Shown piece after piece: positions 1-11,326 of a stretch of 64,000 bases of DNA. The DNA comes from Adenanthera pavonina (taxonomy: Eukaryota > Streptophyta > Magnoliopsida > Fabales > Fabaceae): positions 2,123,001-2,187,000 of the forward strand of contig JAIVEN010000028.1 of NCBI GenBank assembly GCA_026686845.1, written 5' to 3'. The notes below the pieces were generated by a model that was not told where the DNA came from, did not search any database, and worked only from the letters and a program-made list of their open reading frames with translations. Each line of letters opens with the position of its first letter. Positions within the stretch are counted from its first letter, which is position 1. Position numbers and translations under genes: made by a program.

Positions 1-888
1 AATAAGGGTTATTTTCCATGAACCCTAGGTGGTGTAATTCCTAGGTTATATTCTTCTCTCCTTCCTCCATAATTTTTTAAATGGTATCTAGTCTACTGCT
101 CAGGATTGATTTCATAGGCATGGATCGTAAGATCAAAACGCTAGTAGTTTCTTTATTGAATTTTCCCTAGAACCTAGCCTCCAAACCCCAAATTTGAAGT
201 TACTGAACTTTACTCCGGCAGCAACTAAGTGCTGAAATATAAAGATTCAGCATCAAGGGTATTTTGAGGCTCAACGGCATCCAACTATTGCTTGAACCAC
301 TGATAACAGGAAGGCTTGGAAGAGAAATAAGTACAAAAAGAAAAGAAAAGAAATCCAAGTCAATTACCGTTTAAACTCAAATATCCACAGAAGACAGAAT
401 AAGGCCATGAAGCAGCTATCATGGGGCTAACTAGATGGAACTTTATGTCTCTCGTTTAATATTCTCCAAATATTGATTTAATCTTTTTATTCATATTCCC
501 TGCTTAGCTCAAGGTATTAGAAGCATAGGAAAGTTTGAATTTTTACTTTTTATTTTGTTTTTATTTTTCAACACTCTTCAAACGAAGACTCAGATTCTCA
601 GTTCCAAAGTTAACGATGGTTTTCACTTTAGCATAATCAAAATTGCAGCATTCCCATTGTCTAAATGTTTAAAGTAAAAAATTACCATCAAAATGAGAAA
701 AAATGGTACGCGATGTGCATTAGAGAGATCCAAATACTAGTTTGTTTCACATTCTCCAAAAGAAGACTCAGAATTTTGGTTCCAACGTGAGTCCTCAATT
801 CATTTTCCATTGTCTAACAGTTAAGACCCCACAATTACCATCAAAATGGAAGCAAAGGGATTTGAAGAACAACACGGGCAGCACTTAC
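1..888 (-). other. Putative first intron of the MINIYO-like gene
   Basis: No coding exon is recognisable here on either strand. The stretch holds a degenerate direct duplication: about 561-696 resembles about 740-850, sharing GAAGACTCAG near the start and ATTACCATCAAAATG at the end. It most likely represents the beginning of intron 1. Confidence 0.5.
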
Positions 889-1119
889 AGGACCCTCGGA
901 GCGATGGCGGGCAACAGGGAAAGGAAGAACAGTGGGTTTAGGTAAAGATATGGAAGTGGGCTTGCTCAGTGGCTTCTCTACGATACCCTTTTCGACTATG
1001 CATCCAACCAAGCCACAGAAGTCGTCTCCGCTCATTTGAAGAGAGTTGGTCCCAAATATCTTCTGGCGAGTCGACCTCTTCGCTTCTTCCCCACCATCGC
1101 TTTTCTTCTGCTTCTCCAT
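889..1119 (-). CDS. MINIYO/RPAP1-like transcription factor, first coding exon (partial)
   Basis: The minus-strand frame from the ATG at 1119 gives 77 codons, ending in phase 0 at a consensus donor (GTAAGT, 888-883). Motifs resembling the N-terminus of plant MINIYO, the RNA polymerase II-associated protein 1 (RPAP1) homologue, are LVGCIVEKGI at about residues 37-46 and PFPVARHRSEGP at the exon end. In Arabidopsis MINIYO promotes transcriptional elongation and onset of cell differentiation, moving from cytoplasm to nucleus. An in-frame upstream ATG at 1305 adds a Ser/Phe-rich stretch without family resemblance, so 1119 is preferred and 1120-1305 is probably 5' UTR. The remaining exons should lie left of the window. 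I found no convincing second exon in 1-880, so a broken or orphaned first exon remains possible. The family call rests on remembered motifs. Confidence 0.7.
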
Positions 1120-1305
1120 GTTTACTACTTCGGGGAGACTGTACGAATACGAACCGGAAGTATATTGCGAAGAAAAGTTGAACTTGTGAGTTTTTCGAGT
1201 CTGCAAGTTGAAGTTTGGGATCTCAAGAAAAGAAATTTTGTCATTAAAGGGCCAAAAAAGGAAAAAAGAAGACGAAGAGGAAGGAGTTGTTAGTTTGGCC
1301 TGCAC

Positions 1306-2114
1306 TGGGCTGGCCCGTCCCTTTTATTATATAACTTAAGTCTGAGCCCAATCAGTTTTTTTTTTTCACTATATGAAACTTTATACATGTATTTCTATAT
1401 TTATATACTTTCTTTGCTATGAATTATGAGTTATATTCTAGAAAGATTAAAATATATAAAATATAAATCATTTTAAGATATTAAGTATCTATTTTCATAT
1501 TTGTCTCTTAATAAATAATTATGATGGATAGAGAATAAAAATGACATATAAAATATGTTATAATTTAATTAGGGTAATATTTAAAAGTTATGATAAATTT
1601 TATAAAGTTTAAGAATTTTAATTATTCTTAATCATTTTTTCAGCATATATAAATTGGTTAAAAGTGACTTATAATAGAGAATTATCCATATCTATATCTA
1701 TTCCTATGAATCTATATAAATTATGAAAGAAGCTAACTTGATATATTTAGCTCATGAATATTATTATGATTGGATATATTTGGCTTATATTGAGCTATGT
1801 GTTTTGTTGTTTTGAAACATAATGTTTGAATTTTTAATTTGAAAATTCGCGAGTTCTATTAGATGATTTTGTTGTAAATATGCCTTCTTGGAAATAAATT
1901 TCTAATAAAATACTAAAATCCTATTTAGTTTTTTATTTTGCAAATCTAGTTAAATTTAATTTAGATTATTTAGATCTTAATTTTTTTAAATTTTTCATTA
2001 GAAAAACATTAACAAACAAAAGATTAAAATACAGTTTATATTGCTTCAATTTAATCTAAATAATTCAAATAAAAAATTTCACATGTATATAATGATCGAC
2101 CATACGTGGTAAAA
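1306..2114. other. AT-rich intergenic spacer
   Basis: Upstream flank of the MINIYO-like gene on the minus strand. It is strongly AT-rich, with no credible open frame, RNA gene or element ends seen up to the target duplication of the neighbouring solo LTR. Confidence 0.6.
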
Positions 2115-2119
2115 TATAT

Positions 2120-3409
2120 TGTCACACCCGAAAATGCGACGCGGATAACGCTGGAAAATGAAGGAAAAAGGAGAAATCGGGCCACACGGCGGAGGCCGGT
2201 TTTGGAGGGAGTCGCCACCAAAATTTTAAGGAAAAATTTTGGAAAACCGAAACAAAAAACAAAAAGGATAAGGATGGTCTGCGAATCAGAGTTGGGTTCG
2301 GGAGTACGATTGTGGGGTGGGGAAGGTGTTAGGCACCCCCACAACACCCGTTCCTAGGAACGGTTATCTTAGCTTGATCATGCAATTTTTATTGCTTTTA
2401 CAAATTTATTTTGACTGCCCTTTTACCATTCACATGTGAAAATAAATATAAAAAATAGGAAAAATGTAAAAATGTAAATAAAGAATAAAATGAAAATGTG
2501 AGAGGTTGGAAAAAACAAAATAAGAGAAAAATATTATTTATTTACAAAAGTGGACTTGACCCAGAATGAGAGTCTGAGGCCTATGTACCCTGCAATAGGG
2601 ATCAAAGTCGACGTAGTTCGGACTAAAAAAAGCGTGTCACTGGGTTGGTATTTTTTATTATATATTTTCTTTAAAAAGAGAGGTTTATAGAAAATAATTT
2701 TGTCTTTCCACAAAGAAAACAATTTTCAGAATTGGTTGGTATGTTTTAATTTGTAAAAGACAGATTAATTTTCATTATTTTCTCTTTTCATTTTTTTATT
2801 ATATATTTTTTTGTTTAATCAATTTCTAAAAGAGAAAATATGTTTTTACTCAATTTAGAAAATATGATTAAAATTATATGCAATTTTAAATATTTTATTT
2901 TGATTTGAAAAGGAGATATTTGGAAACAATTTTATTTTTACGGAATAAAATCAATTGGCTTATGTGGTGACTTTATCACTCACAATATACAATTGATACC
3001 TAAATGTCCACGGTGGTGCTACTCGAGACAAAAAGGCACAAAAAGAGTTCAAAAGAAAATAAATAATTATTTGTACAAATTATTTTTTGTTTTCTTTTTA
3101 TTATAAAAATCAGTTTAACTCCTATTTATTTATAAAAAAAGGAATTAAAAAAAAGTGATCATTACGTATGTTTTGAAAAATAATAATCAGCATATGTGAT
3201 GACTTTATCACTCACAAGTTACTGATTTACGCTTACATGCTCACGGTGTTACTATTCGGAGTAGAAAATACCAGAAGGAAAATTTTAAATGAAAATCAAA
3301 TAGCATATATGATGACTTGATCACTCATAATTTGTTGATTTACGCTTATATGCTCACGATGATGCCACTCGAGACAAAAGGCGTAAAAGACTTTAAGGAA
3401 TAAAATTGA

Positions 3410-3454
<45 letters not shown>

Positions 3455-5859
3455 AATAAAATAATAATAAGTTTTTTTATGAATAAAATAAAAAAAAAGC
3501 ATCTATTTTTATCCTTTAAAGTTTTCTTAAAAGACTTTGTTAATATAATAATATCTATTCTTTTATTTTTTAAGTTTTGGAAAATCAATGTGTAATCTTT
3601 CTTGAATCCTAATGTATATAAGATAAAAAAAAATTTTGTTCTCCTTTTTTTTTTGGTGAAACAGAAAGCCTTATTAAGAAAAAAAAAATCTAAATCCCAA
3701 ACTAAATCCCAACGTACGCAAGATATTAGGAATATTGGGATTTGACTTCTTTTTTTTATATCCCAACGTACACAAGATATTGGGATTTGACTACTTCTTC
3801 TTTTTGTTTTGTTTTTTTTTCTTTTGCAAACAAAAAGCCCCATAAAAACTAAATCTTGATATAAAGCTGAATCCCAAAAAGCTGAATCCCAACATACACG
3901 AGATTGAAATTCTTTCCTCCTTCTTTTTCTTTTTTTTTTTTGATAAAAAGATATATCATTCAATGAGAAAATGGACTAGGTACATGGAGACACCGAGGGT
4001 CAAAGAAAAGATGCGAAACAATATGGGGACCAAAACAAAAACTAACAGGCCATCAAACAAACAAGCCAGGATAACCAAAAAAAATAAAAAAATAAAAAAA
4101 ATAGAAAAATCACCCAATGATGCTCGATTGTGTGCGTGATTCACAGAAATAATTCATGAGAGAATCCTTCGCTTATGAACTTCCCAACATAAAAAAAACA
4201 TGTATATATATATATATTTTACTATAACAATTCATTCCATGAACAAAAATCACTCCTAGAGTTCAAACAGGCCTAAAAGAAATTTGCACAACTATAGTCA
4301 CCAATAACAGAATCTAGATCTTGAAACAGCAGAAATTATTTCTCCAATCAGTATATAAGCGCATCAAACACATTTAGCATTTTCCTAAGAGGGCAGAGCC
4401 CATTTGCACAACCGGCCAACACGGTTTAATGCTAATCAATTACTAAAAGAAACTCCCAAACTATCAAAGAAATTTTGTTGTGACTGAATCATGTGGAGAT
4501 AAGAATTAATGACCAGACGTGAAGGTGAACGGACAAGGCAAATGATGAAACAGTCAAGGAAAAAGGCAAAAACTTCCAATCTGTGCCTGTATTTTGAAAC
4601 AAAAATTACTGGATGGTGATACAAGCACCAGCCTTCCTCCAAATTTCCCTTCCTTCTGCCTTGACTCCTTCTCTTCTGCTCCCCCCTGTTTCCCATTCAC
4701 TCTCCTTTTATAATCAAATGCTTCATACCTTGGTAAGGATGACCCTTCGGTGAGTCAACGGGTTCTTCCTCTTTCGTGCAACAGGTTGCAGACTCGAGCT
4801 TATAAATTCTTGATCGTTTCTCTATTCCCATGCCTCTAATCGTCTGAATCACTACTTCCCTTGCTGCAATTTGGCCCCTTGAGCCTTGAGCCTCTAATTT
4901 CTTCTTTGTTTCTGCATCTCTAGGGTTCCCTGTATCACTGCGTTCCTCTGCGTTCTGCTCCCACCGATGGCGACGATAGAAAGGAGTAGAGAGGTGAGAC
5001 AGCTACCCATTTCCTCATTCTCTCATCAGTCACTCCACCTCATCGATGCTTTCCTCTGCTTCGCCTATGCCTCTGCTCTCTATCGTGAAAGAGAAAAGAC
5101 GCTCTCTGACTCCCCCGGTCAAACGCAGAAAGCTTAAGCGTTTGGCTCAAATAAAAATTATTTTTAAACATCATCTCCTTTTCCCCTTTTTTTCTCTTCT
5201 TTTTGTTTTGTCATTTGTTTTTTGTTTTTTTATTATTATTTTTTCTTGCTTTTCGTTTTTTACCTTTTTTTTTTTACCCACCTAATCTGAAAAGGGAAAC
5301 AACCAAGTATCCCAAAAGATTTTTTTTTATAGTGTAAAAAAAAGGTTTTAAAGCTGATTTAATGTTAAAGATTTATTTATTTAATTTTGTAGGTTCTAAA
5401 AATAAGGAGCAGATTTGAAAAGTGATTTATTCTTCATTTTTCTTGATTTTAGAAGATATGTCTTAAGACTCAAATTAAAAGGAGATTATTATTATTTTTT
5501 CTGTTTTTTCTGATTTTTATAAAAAAAAAAAGATAAAATATCAAAGGGAAATTCTAAAGAGGATTTTTCCTAAAAGAGAGGGATTAGATTTGGATAAGAA
5601 GCCTAGTAGAAAGGGATATGATTTTTCTTTTTCTTTTTAAGACTAAAAGGTAAGATTTTTATTTTTGAGAATCTTAAAAGAGAGGAAAAAGAAATTTTTT
5701 TTTTAAGTCCTAAAAAAAGGATTGGATTTGGAGAATAATTTATTTGGATTTTTCTTTGATTCTAGAAAATTTGTATCCAAATTAAAATTTAAAAAGAAAA
5801 TTTGTCTCCTCTTTTTTTCTTAATTTTCTTAAATGCCCGTACAAAATACGGTGTTCACA
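2120..5859 (+). mobile_element. Solo LTR, Tat/Ogre-type Ty3/gypsy retrotransposon
   Basis: The element starts TGTCACACCCGAAAATGCGA and ends CGGTGTTCACA, and is flanked by a perfect 5-bp duplication TATAT (2115-2119 and 5860-5864). The first 240 bases carry phrases I associate with Tat/Ogre-lineage LTRs: a GAGTCGCCACC block, then GTTCGGGAGTACG and GGGGAAGGTGTTAGGCACCC. No gag-pol lies between the ends, so the 3740 bp are one LTR left by recombination. Inside are three degenerate copies of a subrepeat beginning near 2961, 3191 and 3304 (core GACTTTATCACTCAC), an AAT microsatellite (about 3411-3470), and repeated pieces of about 60 bases at 3706-3800. Open frames inside it are low-complexity and not genes. 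The lineage is inferred; the ends and duplication are seen directly. Confidence 0.75.
3411..3470. repeat. (AAT)n / (AAAT)n microsatellite
   Basis: About 14 AAT units followed by AAAT units, inside the Tat/Ogre-type solo LTR. It creates an artificial Ile-rich frame on the minus strand. Confidence 0.85.
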
Positions 5860-5892
5860 TATATTATTGTTGTAATGTTAGTATTTTTTTAT

Positions 5893-6297
5893 GCAACTTT
5901 AAAAGAATGTTAGTTTCAACCTATGAGTTTGATGAAGAAGATAAAAATCACTCGGAAATGTCTTTGGATGGAACTTGCTCGTTTGGGTAATAGTATGCAA
6001 GATGTGTGGGTTGTTGGAGGTGATTTTAATACTACATTGCTGAGCTGTGAATGTAAATCTTCTGCTAGCTCAGTAACACCCTGTGATAAAAGACTTTGGT
6101 ACGTGGGTGGATGAAGCTTCGATGTATGATTTGGGTTACGTGGGCCCTTCTTTCACTTGGAAGCGAGGAAGCTCAGAAGCTCGACTTGACAGATTCTTTA
6201 CGAGTGATTTGTAGGTGCAACGATTTCCTAATGCCAATGTGGTTCACCTCCCTAACTTAAAGTTAGATCACCGACCAATCTTGCTTAAAGTTGTAGA
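5893..6297 (+). pseudogene. LINE ORF2 endonuclease domain remnant
   Basis: Fragments in two or more frames match the C-terminal part of an L1-type apurinic endonuclease. They include WVVGGDFNT (about 6007-6033), then FTWKRGS and RLDRFF, and finally LDHRPILL around 6270-6293, where the Asp-His of the catalytic SDH box is kept. Frames change between about 5940 and 6110 and a stop (TAG) follows TSDL near 6211. The N-terminal half of the domain is missing. Confidence 0.75.
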
Positions 6298-6309
6298 AGG
6301 TTCGACTTT

Positions 6310-7387
6310 ATGTTATGGGCTCAAAAAGCTCGATTAAAATGGCATGTTTTTGGAGATAGGAACGCGAAGTTTTTTCACTCATATGCCAACCAAAGGCGAA
6401 AGGCTAACAGGGTGGAAGCTTTAAAAGGGGAAGATGGGGAATGGTGCTATGATCAAGATGCTATTAAAGATATGACTACTCATTTTTTCTCCTTTCTGCT
6501 CACGAAAGAGTCTCATGATTGGGCACACCTCGAGTGAGATGCACATGAGGATAAGATAAAAGGGCAGTGTTTGATGTGGGACACTTGAAGTCTCCTAGTC
6601 CTGATGGCATTAACTCTCTTTTTGATCAAAACCAGTGGAGCTCAATTGGCAGATCGATTGTGGATTATGTGCAGCATATCTTTAAGAACCTGCAAGACCT
6701 TAAAGAGATTAATAGCACGCTTATTGTTTTGATCCCCAAGAAGAACCCTCCTGAAACTCTAAGAGGTTTGAGACCTGTAAGTTTATATAATGTGATATAT
6801 AAAATTGTGACAAAAGTGATCTCTAAGAGAATGTGATGGTTCCTCCCCCAGGTTATCTCTCCTAGTTAGTGTAGTTTTGTTTTTGGTAGACATAGTTATG
6901 ATAATATCATCGTGGCTCAGGAAGTTATTCATTCCATGTGAAATATGAAAGGGAAGAAGGGTTTTATGATAATCAAAATTGATCTGGAAAAAACCTATGA
7001 CTGGATTCATTGGAAGTTTGTAGTGCATTGCTTACAGGAACTAAAACTCCCGACACAATGAATTGAGCTCATCCATTCAGCTCTCTCCATAGTTGATATG
7101 CAATTACTTTGGAATGACTTCAAAGCAGATGTTTTTCAACCTTCTTGGAGGGTTCGACAAGGGGATCCGATGTCTCCCAATCTGTTTGTGATTTGTATGG
7201 AGAAGCTAACTTATATTATTCAAGCAGCGATGAATGCGAGTAGCTAGAAGCCTATTCTTCTCAATTGGAAGGGGCCACTTATTTCCCACCTCTTTTTTGC
7301 TGATGATATCATATTATTGCTGAGCCCTCTCTTCAACAGGCAGAGCTCACTAAGTCTTGTCTTGACAAATTCAGTGAAGCCTCGGGT
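6310..7387 (+). pseudogene. LINE ORF2 reverse transcriptase domain remnant
   Basis: Reverse-transcriptase motifs are readable despite stops and shifts: SPSPDGIN near 6595, a TLIVLIPKK block near 6717, RGLRPVSL near 6765, IKIDLEKTYDWIHW (motif A Asp, around 6973) and RQGDPMSPNLF near 7155. The catalytic box FADD lies at about 7296-7307. Premature stops occur after KRM (6834) and at several later points, so no functional enzyme can be made. The domain would have copied the element RNA at a nicked chromosomal target. Confidence 0.85.
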
Positions 7388-8392
7388 TTGAAGGTAAATT
7401 GCCTTAAAACTAGAATGTTTTTCTTTAATAATGTGAACCATAATAGGTGTAGGGAAATTAGCTCTTGCTTGGGTTTTCAACTGACGGCAAATTTGGGCAA
7501 ACATCTGGGCGTTCCTCTGTTGCATAAAAGAGTTAATAAAGATACCTTTCAAAATACTATTGATAAGGTAAAGACCAAGCTATCTAAGTGGCAACCCAGC
7601 TCTCTTTCTCTCGCCGGACATACAACCTTGGTATCCTCTGTTACTTCTGCTATTCTAGGACATATCATGCAAACAATGATTCTCCCTAGCCATACTTGTG
7701 ATACATTGGATCACTGTAATCGTCGCTTTATCTGGGGTATTACTCAGGAGCGAAGGAAAATACATTTGGTTGCTTGGGAAGAGGTGTGCAAACCTAAGAC
7801 GCAAGGTGGTTTGGGGTTACGACATGCTAAGAAACAAAATCTTGCTTTGCTCATGAAGCTTGGATGGGGGCTGACTAAAAGAAGAGATGATTTATGGATT
7901 AGAGTTGTGAGGAGCAAGTATCATTGTGGCGAAGACATGATTCTTAAGATCGAGGCCAAACGTCCGGGGTCCAATGTATGGGCGGGAATTAAAGCTACAT
8001 GGGATAAGGTGAAATCTGGCCTTGAAAGTAATAATAGAGGGGACAACGTTTGCTGGCGATGGGAGAAGGATGGCATCTTCTCTGTAAAATCAGCTTATGC
8101 TTTACTTTTGACTAATGAGCAACAAGCTGAACCAGTGTGGGACAAGATTTGGAAGGTCAAAGCACCACAACGCTGCAAAATGTTTCTTTGGCTAGCTTAT
8201 AGAAATAGCGTCTTAACGAATTCTTCTCGAAGAAGACGAGGTATGTGCTCTGAGGAAACCTGCTTGCTGTGTAATATTGCTGCAGAAGACACACTCCACG
8301 TCCTGCGTGATTATGATCTAACAAAGAAAATGTGGCAGAAACTTATTCCTCTTTTAGTATGGGACAAGTTCACTAGTATGAACCTCAAATAG
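7388..8392 (+). pseudogene. LINE ORF2 connection and zinc-binding (zf-RVT) region
   Basis: This 334-codon uninterrupted stretch is the longest surviving frame of the LINE. It begins with the post-RT connection (GKHLGVPLL near residue 38, LSLAGHTTLVSSV near residue 73). It ends with the plant zf-RVT module: FSVKSAYALL, VWDKIWKVKAPQRCKMFLW and a CLLCN / DTLHVL zinc-binding core. The same frame continues downstream through a TAG at 8390 into the RNase H region. It is part of a dead element and not a host gene. Confidence 0.85.
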
Positions 8393-8639
8393 CGGATATG
8401 GTGGAACATTTCTAGGAAGAACAGTACATGCGAAATTGAATGGAATGCAACCTTTACAGTCATTTGTTGGTGGCTATGGAGGCGTAGGAACATATTTATT
8501 TTTGAACGAAAGCAAACCCAGCACGAGGTGCTTCTTGCTCTGTCTGTAGCCATGGTGGAGAGTATGAAGGAAGCTCACAACAAATTGCTACAGACTCCCA
8601 ATAAATTAACCTCTAGAGGTGTGAATGTGGTAGGTTGGG

Positions 8640-9142
8640 AACCCCCATCGGAAGGGTAACATAAACTGAACGTTGACAGAGCGTGCTCCTTGACTGGAAA
8701 CGTATCTGCTTATGGAGGCTTGATTAGAGATCCAAGAGGGCAATTCGTATGTGGTTTTATACAGCACATGGATCATGGTGACAACCTCTCTGTGGAGTTG
8801 TAGGCATGCATACACGGACTCAAGTTAGCGTGGGATTCTGGTGTAAGGAAAGTTGTTCTTGAATCTAATTCAACAGAGGCTCTGGATCTTTTAGCTGTTG
8901 ATATTAATCACGATCACCACGACTACGATTTGATTGTGGAAGCAAAGCAACTTATCAGTCGAGATTGGGATGTGCAACTCCAGTATATCAATCGCAACTT
9001 TAATCGGGCTGCTGATTTTCTAGCAAACTATGGTTTATCGTCTTTTCCTGGCTTTCATGTGGTATTGCAGGCGCCGACAGAATTGGAATGTATTATTGAA
9101 GAAGACTGGCCTAGACAACTGGCTAGCATGGGTGTGACATAG
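8640..9142 (+). pseudogene. LINE ORF2 RNase H domain remnant
   Basis: In the same frame as the zf-RVT block, a plant-type RNase H domain reads LNVDRACS (first catalytic Asp), then SVEL followed immediately by an in-frame TAG, then LESNSTEAL and NRAADFLANYG, and stops at 9140-9142. The third catalytic position, normally the Asp of an ESDS motif, reads Asn. Both the stop and the substitution make it inactive. Confidence 0.8.
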
Positions 9143-9182
9143 AGAGGGTTTCTATTTCCTTTGCTTATATAAAAAAAAAAGA

Positions 9183-9675
9183 TAAAAATGATAAGTGATA
9201 TTTAAGATACTCCATATGTGAGTTTCATTATTAATCAATAAAGGGATTTTGGAAAGTGATTCATGAAGAAGCTGGAACTTACAACCCCACCATGGCTGGG
9301 CTTTATGGCACTTTGGAGGGTCGAGGGCTTTGCTGTGGAAAAGCAATTTCGAAAAGTGATTGTTGCAACTTGCAGCTGACTCTGCTAAATCCTTTATTAT
9401 GATTTTTAGGGGTAATGCCACAACAGAAAATGCAAGGATCATGATTGACCGAATTGGAGTTTTCCTCACTAGGGATTAGAGCCTATGCTTGAAACAAGTC
9501 TATCCAAAAAGCTAATGAATGTGTAAATTGCCTTGCCAAACTAGTGCATAATCTTTAGGATAATTTTTGGTTGTGTAAGTTGCAAATATCTAGTTGAATT
9601 ATAAACGGAAATGCAGTAGACTCTACTTTCCTCTTCTTGTATTGTTAGCTTTTTTCATTTGATCCCTAAAAAAAA
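9183..9675 (+). mobile_element. 3' tail of a second, older LINE
   Basis: Directly after the first LINE tail, a second RNase H-like remnant is readable in broken frames. It has VEKQFRKVIVAT around 9335-9365 and KANECVNCLAKL at about 9513-9548, resembling the RNase H C-terminus of plant LINEs. It ends in an A9 run at about 9668-9676. Only the last ~490 bases remain. Two adjacent 3' ends in the same orientation suggest independent insertions. Confidence 0.6.
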
Positions 9676-9676
9676 A

Positions 9677-10535
9677 GTTAACTTTCCATGAAATTCATAC
9701 ATGATGTGATTGCTTCACTTTTGTTTTTTAAAGTTTAAATTATATTTTAAATAAAAAAACTATATTTTAATATTATAGACATAAATATTTTATAATGTTA
9801 AAATTAACTTTTTTTAATATTAAAAACAGATTGATATACTTTCTTGAAAAATTAACTTTTTCCCTTATTTCTCCCATTTTAAGTTATCCATGAAGTTTTT
9901 GTTGTATCACAAAACAATCCCCAAAGATGTCACCAGAAAAAGACCCCAAAAGAAATTAAAACAAAAAAGGGGGCCTCTCAGCTTTGTTCCACATTCTGAA
10001 TGAATACAAAGAACAAAGACAAGATATTGATGGTTGAATTCTTAGCTCTGTTCCTTTATACTCATCCTCATGTCTTATAATTATACGGTTCAAAACGACC
10101 CCACAATATTAAAATCATTTACTATTTATTTATTGGGAAAATTGAGAAATGCATAAAAAAGAGACTTATTTGGAAAATGGGACAATGGTTTTTGTTTGTT
10201 AGATTTAAATTTTTTTAACTGAGATTTAAATTTTTTTAATAACTAAGAATCAAATTTTTTGGGCTTAGACTCAAACTTTTTTATAGAATGTGGTCCATTT
10301 TCTAAATAAGTGAATTTTTTTCCATTTTCCAATTGTTTCTTATTTATTTGATCTTAAAAACTACAACTGGATATCACTTTCTGGCCGTCGCTGTAAATAG
10401 GAAGAGTTCTTCTGTACTGAAATGGAATTTCACTCAAAAGCTGCAAAACACTTCGACATGCTTTTGGTGTAGTGGATGTGGAAATCATGTTGACTCACAC
10501 TGTATCTGCTTCGACGTTCACAATTCTCTGAAAAA
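9677..10535. other. Intergenic spacer upstream of the SPL6-like gene
   Basis: AT-rich sequence with a short tandem duplication (ACTGAGATTTAAATTTTTTT-type units at about 10196-10250). No coding region is recognisable. The right end is the presumed SPL6-like promoter. Confidence 0.6.
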
Positions 10536-10541
10536 AATATA

Positions 10542-10550
10542 TATATAAAT
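10542..10550 (+). promoter_or_regulatory. Candidate TATA box of the SPL6-like gene
   Basis: TATATAAAT is followed about 20-30 bases later by a pyrimidine-rich CTTCTCTCTCTTCC stretch typical of plant leaders. The ATG lies 785 bases downstream, so a 5' UTR intron is likely, with a good acceptor (TTATACAG) ending near 11202. No transcript data were available. Confidence 0.4.
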
Positions 10551-11326
10551 AACCCTCAACACCTTCTCTCTCTTCCACTATCCTCTTTCACCGTACTCTG
10601 CAAGAAAAAACGATTCACATGGTGCTTCCAGACACCTTCTCTCTCTTCAAAGATACCATTCTTGGCTGCCTTCCCTCTTCTGTTTGGTTCCGCAGAAACT
10701 GAATTGGTAGAAAGATTAAAAAAATATAATGGTGTGACGCTGACGCCCATTTGATTTTTCTGCGGATTATTCTTTTCGTCTCAAGAAAAAAGGAGTTTTT
10801 AGCTTCCACCTTTCTTCGTGCGCATTTTGTTTGTTTCCTTCTTTCTAGTTCTATTCTGGAGCTCTTAGTTTATGCTCCTGGATTTTTTTAATTTGACCAT
10901 TGGAATTTCAAATGTGATGTTAGTTGAAGCTATCTAATCCTTCAATCAGGGTTTGATTTAGTTTGTCCTTCTAAAGTTTTATTATTTTCTGGTTCTTAGT
11001 TTACAACTTTACTGTAAAATGAATCCCCCGGGAAAGGGGTTTGTATTTCTGTCTCCGAAATCGCAGTGGGATCTCATTCTTGCCGTTTGCTGTTTTCATG
11101 GAGAATTTGTGATATTATTTCTGTATAATGCTATTCTTTTTCCTTTCTCTGTGTTTACTTTAGCATCTGTTGATTTTATGTCATGGTTATGTCTTATACA
11201 GGAATTATGCCTCTCACAACCCTTGGATAAAAGGAAACAGGTCACATGAGTAAGTGATTGCTTTTGGATTGTGGGAGACATATACATTATTGCATAACAT
11301 CTGTAACTTCAATTCATTTGTCTGTG

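Larger units (their letters stand above)
5893..9182 (+). mobile_element. Degenerate 5'-truncated LINE (L1-type, with RNase H)
   Basis: Remnants occur in canonical ORF2 order on the plus strand: endonuclease, reverse transcriptase, zinc-binding domain and RNase H. An A-rich tail follows at about 9171-9182. The copy is dead, with several in-frame stops and at least two frameshifts. The 5' edge is unclear. Recognisable similarity begins near 5893, within the endonuclease domain, only about 30 bases right of the solo LTR, and nothing resembling the missing 5' part lies left of that LTR. No convincing target duplication was found. Confidence 0.85.

Noticed and set aside
841..1305. Full 154-codon minus-strand frame as one exon
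   Set aside because: Codons upstream of 1119 and downstream of the GTAAGT donor at 888 show no family resemblance; only 889-1119 does.
3346..3963. 205-codon minus-strand frame in the Tat/Ogre-type LTR
   Set aside because: Composed of Lys/Arg- and Ile/Leu-rich low-complexity sequence generated by poly-A/T and AAT runs, inside an LTR with clear ends and target duplication.
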